Made by a program: the position numbers and the translations under genes
From: Atrina japonica
Lineage: Eukaryota > Mollusca > Bivalvia > Pterioida > Pinnidae
Assembly (NCBI GenBank): GCA_030159075.1
Contig: BROG01000127.1
Coordinates: 1,179,501 to 1,243,500 of the forward strand
Length of the DNA stretch: 64,000 nt
Reading direction: 5' to 3'
Notes under the pieces: generated by a model
What the model was told of the DNA's origin: nothing
What the model saw: only the letters and a program-made list of their open reading frames with translations
The model's database searches: none
Part shown: in pieces, positions 58,101 through 64,000 of the stretch
Layout: each line of letters opens with the position of its first letter
How positions within the stretch are numbered: the stretch's first letter is position 1

Positions 58101-60743
58101 ATGTATGCAGATGATCTGCAGAAAAAGATTCTCAAATGAGGATATCCCATCAGTAGTCCTTAGGAACAAGATTTGATCTTTTGACTTTGAATAGCGTTTT
58201 ACGTCACACTCAACAATTTCCCGTTACTATGTATGGTGGTAACCAGTTATTAATGGTGGAGGAGAGAACATGGTTACCCGATAAGAGATCACTGGTCTCC
58301 TGCAAGTAAACTGGCAAACTCTCTCACAAAAATCAGCTTAGATTTAAATGGAGCTTGAACCTGGCTAGCTGAACAGAAGTGTATGAGAGACATCATGGTT
58401 TAAACAATGATGCTTTAACCACTCACCCATGGACAGTGCAGGAACATGCAGACCAAATATTACAAAGCTAGCATGAACAGCAAGCCTGTAACAAAAACTT
58501 AAACATTGGAGCTTAATACAGCAAATTTTGGCAAAAACCAAAAATATTAAAAATTAATAAAAAAGAAAAAGAAAATCCCAATTAGACTTCACAACATCAA
58601 TGCTAGACCCACAAAGGAAATCCAGACCAAATACAGTGAACCCGCTTTACAACGACATTCATTATAACGGAATATTCGGTATCCAACAAGAATTGCTATG
58701 GAACAAACGTACATGTGCATAAGAAGTACTCATTACAATGGAATATTCGGTATCCCACTCCGACATTAGATTCCGTGAACAAATGTACAAAACTCAGTAT
58801 AAATCAACTCTTTACAACAACGTAACATAGAACCCACCAGCTGATCTGGCTATTGTTATTATTCTTGATTTTCTTCACGGTTGAGTTCATAGGTAAAAAT
58901 AATTGCCAATAAAACAATTAAACCGTCAATTGTTTTCTAATCTCCACTGATAGGTGATGGCCTAGGTGTCAACAATTAGCACTTCAATCACCCTTACCTG
59001 TACATTAGTAGCCTAGGCCTAATGTTTATAAACCATCAGTAGGTTTCGTTTGAACTGAACCTACAGGAAGTGAAATACAAGCTGGGTACAAATTTAAAAA
59101 ATAAGAATGATAAATAAAGAATAAAAAATGCACATAGTTGACAAGTTCCGCTAGACTACAGGTTTGTTCCGATGTGGTTACAATGGCGGATCTTTAAATT
59201 ATTTCAGTACTTGCGATAGCAGTAGATATTTTATTAAAACTTTCTTTATGAAATGCATTTTTTATAGAATTGTATCAACAATCTGCATTTTTTATTCTAG
59301 TAATAAATTGTCTAAATGGGAATCTGGAGATATACCGATACTATTACATTCGGGCATTTTGTACATGATTCATGCATTTTATGACATCACCTATTTATGA
59401 CCGATTTGATGAAAAAATAATTGTGCATTGATGTTAACAAGATTAACTTGCATAAATTTTATTTATATATTTAATGTTGTTTTAAGTTTATTTACATGTA
59501 CAAATATATGCGTAAATGACACTCAAGGGAGCTAACTATGATATGCCTAACACATCAAATTCATTACAGTGACAAATTCGATATAAAGTCATTCCTATAT
59601 GGGAACAAACATGGTTGTTGTAAGAGGGTTCACTGTATCTAAAACCTAGCACCAATATTAAGTGAACAGCAAGCCAGTAACCAAAACTTATCTAAGGAGC
59701 TGCATGCAACAGGTGATAAGAAAAGCTCAATTAAGGTTCAGGTGAGGTACAACAGGTGATCAGAAAAACTCACTTAATGTTCAGATGAGGTACAACAGGT
59801 GATAAGAAAAGCTCACTTAAGGTTCAGGTGATGTACAACAGGTGATCAGAAAAGCTCACTTAAGGTTCAGGTGAGGTACAACAGGTGATCAGAAAAGCTC
59901 ACTTAAGGTTCTGGTGAGGAGGTACAACAGGTGATCAGAAAAGCTCACCTAAAGTTCTGGTAAGGTACAACAGGTGATCAGAAAAGCTCACTTAAGGTTC
60001 AGGTGAGGAACAACAGGTGATCAGAAAAGCTCACTTAAGGTTCAGGTGAGGTACAACAGGTGATAAGAAAAGCTTACTTAAAACTGAACTAGGATCATAA
60101 AAAGCTTTGGAACTTTGAATAAAAAACATGTGTGTTGAAAAAAAATGTTTTGAAGCATTCCCGCTTCATCTCCCCATACAGCAAGCATTTTTGTAATAGT
60201 TTCTCCGGAAAATCAAGTCCCATAGCAGGTATAAAAGGCTGATTAGTTATAACGGTCATGATTGTATATCTGTATCCGCAACATGAAGTATGCCAAGTCC
60301 CAGAGGCTGAATAAAACTCACAGGCTTAGTCTGACTAAGGCATCTAATATTTTCTTTTCAACTTTCAATCTCTGAAAACATGCATTTAATGTTTATACTT
60401 ACCTGACTTAAATGGCAGTAAAAATAATTTCTCCTCTTCCTCTGTTAAAACTGGTTTTGCTAAAAGTAAAAAGAACTTTGACATTTAAAGGATTTTATTA
60501 AAACATTACATACATCTAGCTTATACATATCTGAATATATACAAATATAGGTACACATGTGTGAAGTATTTTCTCCCCAAATGTAAACATGTTCTTACAT
60601 GTAAGCAGAAATTTTCCACCTTATTGTAGAATGTCGAAATAAGGACTCATTTCCAATGCAAGAAATATCTTTTTATTAATACAATAATACAATTTGGCCA
60701 ATTATCAAGGTAATAAAACATTACCTGTGTTAGAAATTTCCAT
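42831..60743 (-). CDS. MBD - AT-hook - PHD-like - F-box - LRR protein
   Basis: This is a large minus-strand gene. Coding exons in transcript order: 60743-60725, 60459-60403, 56556-56459, 56137-56110, 55477-54937, 52430-52286, 51079-49941, 48982-48931, 48695-48609, 47711-47512, 46886-46733, 46354-46247, 45351 to about 45142, and 43293-42831. All introns are GT-AG and phases fit up to the penultimate exon. The product (about 1,000-1,100 residues) has an MBD (about 25-85) with GWKREVV, DVYYRPPTGRK and LRSM, keeping the Arg/Asp/Tyr/Arg positions that contact methyl-CpG. GRPRK (about 125) and IGRPK (about 163) are AT-hooks. A Cys/His finger (about 252-299), a Ser/Thr-rich linker with VKTEPED, an F-box (about 655-700, VCRTWNQVAMHPCLW) and leucine-rich repeats follow. 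I infer recruitment of an SCF-type ubiquitin ligase to methylated DNA. The F-box resembles those of KDM2/FBXL19, but no JmjC or CXXC is seen. I give no symbol. Confidence 0.82.
43862..44068. mobile_element. MITE with ~40-bp inverted repeats
   Basis: tgggactaattcatgtacca at the left and its complement ttcatgtacc/ggtacatgaattagtccca at the right extend inward to cgataacg. The element is 207 bp, with a CpG-rich core containing ccgcgggac. No clear target duplication. It lies between exons 13 and 14 of the MBD/F-box gene. Confidence 0.8.
45142..45351 (-). CDS. MBD/F-box gene, exon 13 (LRR); 3' border unresolved
   Basis: Acceptor aatttcag at 45352-45359. It encodes IGKLHQLRCLRLESGGDTCS and MLHNLKKFVFTYPNCYLF. 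Read through, it ends at TGA 45144-45142 after IYNYRP, which would make it terminal. To join exon 14 a phase-2 donor is needed, and only weak ones (GTTTGT, GTTTAG) are present. Confidence 0.65.
   Translation of the reverse strand: MYSCIGKLHQLRCLRLESGGDTCSDGVVEMLHNLKKFVFTYPNCYLFSIGSLRTERHSLNFELIYNYRP
46077..46140. repeat. (TA)n microsatellite, ~64 bp
   Basis: TA run in the intron between exons 12 and 13 of the MBD/F-box gene. Confidence 0.97.
46247..46354 (-). CDS. MBD/F-box gene, exon 12 (LRR region)
   Basis: It has 108 nt in phase 0 at both ends and encodes KLLFLSNMHQLHTLEIGDCV then GWSTE. Confidence 0.85.
46733..46886 (-). CDS. MBD/F-box gene, exon 11 (LRR region)
   Basis: It has 154 nt and encodes LDIGKFASLKDLRELQLRGV and MSDLVSLKNLEKL, two LRR motifs. 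Confidence 0.87.
47047..47283. mobile_element. Probable hAT-type non-autonomous element
   Basis: It starts cagggattttcctaggccgt and ends gaagaaaaattcctg, whose complement caggaatttttcttc is a fair inverted match. The opening is typical of hAT-related repeats in molluscs. No 8-bp target duplication was found, so borders are approximate. Confidence 0.45.
47318..47497. mobile_element. MITE, TA-flanked, 'gaccacct' ends
   Basis: Left tagtgcaacctggcttttaa + gaccacct and right aggtggtctttaggtgaggt + ttaattgta are inverted repeats of about 28 bp. It resembles the elements at 37962-38140 and 51772-51917. Confidence 0.7.
47512..47711 (-). CDS. MBD/F-box gene, exon 10 (LRR region)
   Basis: It has 200 nt and encodes NFKGLQTNDKNSMWNNLV, SVLPMLASVNAIHLGLVP and ERMLHLEILTAQWISNYSYD. 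The Leu spacing matches F-box-type LRRs. Confidence 0.85.
48100..48230 (-). repeat. tRNA-derived SINE fragment, minus orientation
   Basis: aactttctcataaaatcaac, agttccagcagggctcaaac and catggtttaaa...gatgct match the SINE family. Both ends are eroded. Confidence 0.6.
48609..48695 (-). CDS. MBD/F-box gene, exon 9 (end of F-box)
   Basis: It has 87 nt and encodes WREVRFKNLKVQDWKKTVQF then LLARAVKCL. The LW at the join with exon 8 is the classic F-box end. Confidence 0.88.
48931..48982 (-). CDS. MBD/F-box gene, exon 8 (F-box)
   Basis: It has 52 nt and encodes ASLVCRTWNQVAMHPCL, the VCRxW core of the F-box. Acceptor tttgtag, donor gtgagttg. Confidence 0.88.
49268..49359. mobile_element. Tiny MITE (~92 bp) between TTAA sites
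   Basis: It runs from ttaacttatcaacccctg to aggggtgaatgagttaa. The same element, inverted, is at 54178-54267. Both copies are intronic in the MBD/F-box gene. Confidence 0.65.
49590..49929. mobile_element. MITE with TTAA duplication and (TCTG)n core
   Basis: Left ttaaaggggcattagctgtg and right cacagctaatgccgctttaa are near-perfect inverted repeats ending in TTAA, the target of piggyBac/Kolobok-type transposons. The core holds (TCTG)n/(TCTC)n at 49737-49828. Its right end is 11 bp from the splice donor of exon 7 of the MBD/F-box gene. Confidence 0.82.
49941..51079 (-). CDS. MBD/F-box gene, exon 7 (linker and start of F-box)
   Basis: It has 1139 nt, the largest exon. It begins RCINVKVNSALK, runs through a Ser/Thr/Pro-rich region with VKTEPED (a sumoylation-type site), and ends GGFDCILCIFKYLNVPDLMR, the first half of the F-box. 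A 183-codon frame on the other strand is only its shadow. A MITE ends 11 bp past its donor. Confidence 0.9.
51772..51917. mobile_element. MITE, TA-flanked
   Basis: cagtgaaacctgtctggaaa at the left and agacagctttagctg at the right, flanked by TA. Intronic in the MBD/F-box gene. Confidence 0.65.
52286..52430 (-). CDS. MBD/F-box gene, exon 6 (PHD-like finger)
   Basis: It has 145 nt and encodes LCNWNCPGQENIPPELQCVV then CLCLFHPYCVN and ending FVCL. The last C-x2-C is finished by RC from exon 7, which supports this join. Confidence 0.85.
54178..54267. mobile_element. Tiny MITE (90 bp) between TTAA sites
   Basis: It starts ttaacccattcacccttaag and ends ggggatttatgagttaa. It is an inverted copy of 49268-49359, sharing tttggactggt and cattgatttacagaa.tagtcc. 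Intron 5 of the MBD/F-box gene. Confidence 0.65.
54937..55477 (-). CDS. MBD/F-box gene, exon 5 (end of MBD, AT-hooks)
   Basis: It has 541 nt. It opens LVMTDSDMTTDNFTFARKPL, completing the MBD. Basic sequence with KVGRPRKSK and KRIGRPK, two AT-hook cores, follows. An acidic patch, EGDDDDS, is near the end. Donor AAAG|gtaaga. Confidence 0.88.
55680..55925 (+). repeat. Molluscan SINE-like dispersed repeat, decayed
   Basis: tctacgtccctccaagtatt, atatggagatgtcaccagct, tgccacac and ggttttaagtctcatccaaa follow the order of a repeat I know from molluscan genomes. Parts are also at 12690 and 60800. Intron 4 of the MBD/F-box gene. Confidence 0.55.
56110..56137 (-). CDS. MBD/F-box gene, micro-exon 4
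   Basis: It has 28 nt and encodes RSMVDIAKH. The Arg (following KL) is the second Arg finger, and IAKH starts the MBD helix. Acceptor tatttcag, donor gtaagtat. Confidence 0.82.
56459..56556 (-). CDS. MBD/F-box gene, coding exon 3 (MBD core)
   Basis: It has 98 nt and encodes GWKREVVFRKTFPKTG then SQTPADVYYRPPTGRKL. This is the two-strand hairpin of the methyl-CpG-binding domain with its first Arg finger. Confidence 0.88.
58197..58440 (-). repeat. tRNA-derived SINE, minus orientation
   Basis: It contains tacgtcacactcaacaattt, tcacaaaaatcagcttagat, ggagcttgaacctggct and gctttaaccactcacccatg. Present in both duplicates. Confidence 0.75.
58634..59635. mobile_element. Non-autonomous TA-target transposon, 1002 bp
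   Basis: cagtgaacccgctttacaac at the left and gttgtaagagggttcactg at the right are inverted repeats. TA lies on both sides (58632-58633 and 59636-59637). The duplicate at about 62604 has the empty site, gaccaaatatctaaaacc. No transposase. A short frame at 59164-59400 has no recognised domain. Confidence 0.88.
59700..60080. repeat. Minisatellite, ~43-bp unit, about eight to nine copies
   Basis: The unit gtacaacaggtgatcagaaa + agctcacttaaggttcaggt + gag repeats with few changes. It lies in intron 2 of the MBD/F-box gene. Confidence 0.93.
60403..60459 (-). CDS. MBD/F-box gene, coding exon 2
   Basis: It has 57 nt between acttttag and gtaagtat and encodes AKPVLTEEEEKLFLLPFKS, leading into the MBD. 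It lies in the segment that is duplicated at 60952-63395. Confidence 0.75.
60725..60743 (-). CDS. MBD/F-box gene, coding exon 1 (start)
   Basis: ATG at 60743-60741, encoding MEISNT, with donor ACAG|gtaatg in phase 1. It is short, but start, donor and phase all fit exon 2. A start in an upstream exon cannot be ruled out. Confidence 0.65.
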
Positions 60744-60799
60744 GTCCAATCAAGATTTGATGATTTGTGATATCATAACAGCACAAGCATTTGATGAGC

Positions 60800-60945
60800 C
60801 ATTTAATTGTGGTGTCATAATCGTGTCGGTCATTTGGTGAAAGGTCAATTGGTCAAGCGCCGCAGATTATGACCTGTGCCATGGAATGATGCCACACCGG
60901 TCATGACATGGGACCTCAGTTTTAAGTCTCATCAAAAAAACCACT
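60800..60945 (+). repeat. Molluscan SINE-like dispersed repeat, fragment
   Basis: gcgccgcagattatgacctg, atgccacaccggtcatgaca and gggacctcagttttaagtct match the same family as 55680-55925. It lies just upstream of coding exon 1 of the MBD/F-box gene and ends where duplication copy 2 begins. Confidence 0.5.
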
Positions 60946-61188
60946 GACTGCCATCAGAAATGTGTATAAAAAATGATTTCAAAACAGAACCAAAAATAAT
61001 AACACTTCTTTACACATCCTTCTAGTTCACTTTGATGCATTCAGTTTGTCCATGTATGCAGATGATCTGCAGAAAAAGATTCTCAAATGAGGGTATCCCA
61101 TCAGTAGTCCTTAGGAACAAGATTTGATCTTTTGACTTTGAATAGCGTTTTACGTCACACTCAACAATTTCCCGTTACTATGTATGGT

Positions 61189-62260
61189 CAGAGTTTTCCC
61201 CGACGCAAAAATTCTGCGTATTTACGTGTAAAAATCCTAAATGACGCCTAAAATAAGATCTATCGCGTCCTAGTGGACGCGTTAAATACTTGATGTCTTT
61301 CGAGATCGTTTGGGTAAATAAACCAAGCATGCGACCTATTTCTACCAGTTTGCATCTTTTTATGTTCTAGTGCAATTCCACAAGAAAACCAAGAAACTGA
61401 ATTCATCATTTTATTAATAATAAAACAGGAAAATCTTTACCTCTAATATAGATCTAGAATCAACAAAACAACATCGTTCATCACTTAATGGGTACTTCCA
61501 GAAGTATAAATTAAAGATGGGATACCAAACCCGACTTTCATTTGAATTAAGGAAATTAAAAAATAATAATGAAAATACTAATGATAGTTATATAAAATGA
61601 TTTATTTACTCAAATGTTTATGTAAATCATACATATGATAAAGTACTTTAATACTTGAAATAGATAAAATAGATATAATTTTCAAATAAATAAATTTGGG
61701 GCATCAATTAGTAAGCTACATGTATTTAGTAACTTTTCAGTTTTGCATCTATATTTCTAAAAACATGTAATTGTATTTCAATTTATAGATTTTTAATATA
61801 AATTTTCCATATGATTTCAAATGTAGTTAAAACAACTATATTTTATTTAATTTCTTATAAACCCCTAATCTATAGTACATGTATGTATACAATAATTATA
61901 TATTGAATTAAGGGAACTCTGAGGGTTCAAGAACAAACCAGGAAATTACGATGGTGTTACAGTAATGTATAAAAATGGCACTAATGTTTTGTTTCACATA
62001 TGAGTGCCGGAAAAACTACTACTCACTCTCCCGACATGATTAAGTTATGATCAGAAAATAAATGCTCCACATGTACTCTTGATATTTTCCCTAATGGGAT
62101 GTCTGTAATTATCAACAAAAGTGCTGTTTGACATTCAGTTTAATTCTGGTCGAATTGAAGTGGACTCCAAATGGACTCCTAAATTACCAAAATGGACTCC
62201 TAATTTTGTAGTTGTGGGAGTCCATGGACTCCTCATTTGAAAATCCCAGGGAAAACCCTG
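61189..62260. mobile_element. Non-autonomous DNA transposon, 1072 bp, 6-bp target duplication
   Basis: It starts cagagttttccccgacgc and ends cccagggaaaaccctg, giving inverted ends CAGRGTTTTCCC. TATGGT flanks both sides. The other duplicate shows the uninterrupted site, ctatgtatggtggtaacc. Near the right end 'tggactcct' is repeated several times. There is no coding frame. A 6-bp duplication does not suit hAT (8 bp), so the superfamily is open. Confidence 0.88.
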
Positions 62261-62639
62261 TATGGTGGTAACCAGTTATTCATGGTGGAGGAGAGAACAT
62301 GGTTAGATTCAAATGGAGCTTGAACCTGGCTAGCTGAACAGAAGTGCATGAGAAACATCATGGTTTAAACAATGATGCTCTAACCACTAACCCATGGACA
62401 GTGCAGGAACATGCAGACCAAATATTACAAAGCTACATGTAGCATGAACAGCAAGCATGTAACAAAAACTTAAACACTGGAGCTTAATACAGCAAATTTT
62501 GGCAAAAACCAAAAACAATAAAAAAAAAAAATTAAAAAAAAAAAGGAATTCCCAATTAAACTTCACCATATCAATGCTAGACCCACAAAGGAAATCCAGA
62601 CCAAATATCTAAAACCTAGCACTAATATTAAGTGAACAG

Positions 62640-62925
62640 CTGCATGCAACAGGTGATCAGAAAAGCTCACTTAAGGTTCAAGTGAGGTACAACAGGTTAT
62701 CAGAAAAGCTCACTTAAGGTTCAGGTGAGGTACAACAGGTGATAAGAAAAGCTCACGTGAAATACAACAGGTTATCAGAAAAGCTCACTTAAGGTTCCGG
62801 TGTGGTACAACAGGTGATCAGAAAAGCTCACTTAAGGTTCAGGTGAGGTACAACAGGTGATTCGAAAAGCCCACTTAAGGTTCAGGTTACGTACAACAGG
62901 TGATAAGAAAAGCTAACTTAAAGCT
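62640..62925. repeat. Minisatellite, ~43-bp unit, duplicate array
   Basis: Same unit as 59700-60080, with fewer copies and a shortened one at about 62745-62770. Confidence 0.92.
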
Positions 62926-63270
62926 GAACTTGGATCATAAAAAGCTTTTGAACTTTAAATAAAAAAAAATATATGTTGAAAAAAAATGTTTTGAAACATT
63001 CTCACTTCATCTCCCATTACAGCAAACATTTTTGTAATAGTTTCTCCGGAAAATCCAGTCCCACAGCAGGTATAAAAAGCTGATTAGTTAGAACGGTCAT
63101 GATTGTATATCTGTTCTAGCAACGTGAAGCGTGCCAAGTCCCAGAGGCTGAATAAAACTCACAGACTTAGCCTGACTAAGGCATCTAATAATGAGAAATT
63201 CCATCAAAATATCTATATTTTCTTTTCAACTTCCGATCTCTGAAAACATGCATTTAATGTTTATACTAAC

Positions 63271-63321
63271 CTGACTTAAGTAAAAATAATTTCTCCTTTT
63301 CCTCTGTAAAAACTGATTTTT
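63271..63321 (-). pseudogene. Duplicated coding exon 2 of the MBD/F-box gene, outside the transcript
   Basis: It has 51 nt between acttttag and gttagtat, encoding KSVFTEEKEKLFLLKS in the same phase as exon 2 (60403-60459) with two codons deleted. It lies 2.5 kb upstream of the ATG exon, so it can be used only from a farther upstream start. Frame and splice sites are still open. Confidence 0.65.
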
Positions 63322-63398
63322 CTAAAAGTAAAAAGAACTTTGACATTTTAAGGATTTTATCAAAACATTACATACATCTAGCTTATACATACGTGAAT

Positions 63399-64000
63399 AC
63401 AGTCAAACTTGCCTTAGCGACCCCCCTCTGACTTCCTGTCCATAGCGACCGTATTTAGACTGCCCCTTGAGAATTACTATAAATTTGCCCCCTATATAGC
63501 GACCACCTGCCTTAGCGACTGGCGACCACTGTATTTTGTCCGCCGGTGGTTGTCCTACTTGCGTAGTGACTGCTTATACACTTACTACTCTTGGAAGGGA
63601 GATAACTCGTAGATAATTCAACAACATGGCGCAATACACAGTCACTACACACCTGGAGGTGTCAATTAACATCCCGGGTAGTAATTTGGCACTTGGACGC
63701 GCTTTATGACAGGGTGTTTTTACAACCAGGAACTAACAATCATCGCTGACTGATTGATGTTTTGTTTTCGATCATCAATTAATGTCCAAAGTTTCCGCTG
63801 ATGATTACTTGATCAGCGAAAGACTAAGACTTAAAAGAAAAAAATTCAGAAAGGACACACTTTGTGACAAGGTATCTTTACAAACAGGAGCATTTAAATA
63901 TCATCGCTGAATGATTGATGATTTGTTTTCTCATATTCTGGAATGCTGTAACTAATCAAACATCACTTGATTAGTAAGTCAACATCTCAATCCAAAGAGT
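63399..64000. other. Intergenic or upstream region; possible MITE at the start
   Basis: cagtcaaacttgccttagcg starts like the TA-flanked MITEs elsewhere, and gcgaccactgta at about 63523-63534 may be its other end. Near-repeats aatcatcgctga.tgattgatg occur at about 63740 and 63900. No gene is seen. Confidence 0.35.

Larger units (their letters stand above)
57993..60533. repeat. Tandem segmental duplication, copy 1
   Basis: It matches 60952-63395 in the same orientation, from gtcagaaatgtgtg...atgatttcaaaac to catctagcttatacat. It includes a SINE, a 43-bp minisatellite and coding exon 2. Copy 1 alone carries the TA-flanked element at 58634-59635. Confidence 0.9.
60952..63395. repeat. Tandem segmental duplication, copy 2
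   Basis: Direct copy of 57993-60533. It lacks the 1002-bp element, lacks about 70 bp of the SINE, and carries its own 1072-bp insertion (61189-62260). It includes a second version of coding exon 2 at 63271-63321. Confidence 0.9.

Overview
This is AT-rich, repeat-laden animal nuclear DNA with split genes (GT-AG introns) and long introns. The lineage clues are Penelope-like retroelements of the permuted 'Naiad' type, tRNA-headed SINEs ending in a 'ttgttgagtgtggcgtaaaac' tail, and a second SINE-like repeat common in molluscan DNA. Together they suggest a mollusc, most likely a bivalve. That placement is inference from repeat recognition, not from a search.

Layout. (1) 1-28.4 kb, plus strand: two tandem copies of an ASRGL1-type isoaspartyl peptidase/L-asparaginase gene. 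Copy A enters from the left and only its last two exons (1441-1551, 2504-2706) are inside. Copy B is complete: six exons from 14838 to 28385, 312 codons, all phases compatible. Intron 2 of copy B (15985-23909) is a transposon graveyard. It holds tandem units of a ~346-bp dispersed repeat, a GIY-YIG fragment, a 5'-truncated Naiad, and a dead Ty3/Gypsy pol split by a hAT-like element, with long (TA)n runs. (2) 28.4-42 kb: no host gene. The main content is a nearly complete but frameshifted Naiad retroelement (about 33.5-36.5 kb), plus MITEs, tandem repeats and microsatellites. (3) 42.8-60.7 kb, minus strand: one large host gene. Its spliced product reads MBD (methyl-CpG-binding) - two AT-hooks - PHD-like finger - Ser/Thr-rich linker - F-box - leucine-rich repeats, an architecture I do not recognise as a standard family. 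It looks like a reader of methylated DNA coupled to an SCF-type ubiquitin ligase. (4) 58-63.4 kb: a tandem direct duplication of ~2.4 kb that copied coding exon 2 of that gene to a place upstream of its ATG. Each duplicate carries a different transposon that is absent from the other, so each supplies the other's empty site.

The two host loci have no evident functional link: one is an N-terminal-nucleophile amidohydrolase, the other a chromatin/ubiquitin factor. No rRNA, true tRNA or CRISPR was seen. Exon borders were set by eye from splice sites, phase and family similarity. The join to the last exon of the MBD/F-box gene is the one border I could not resolve.
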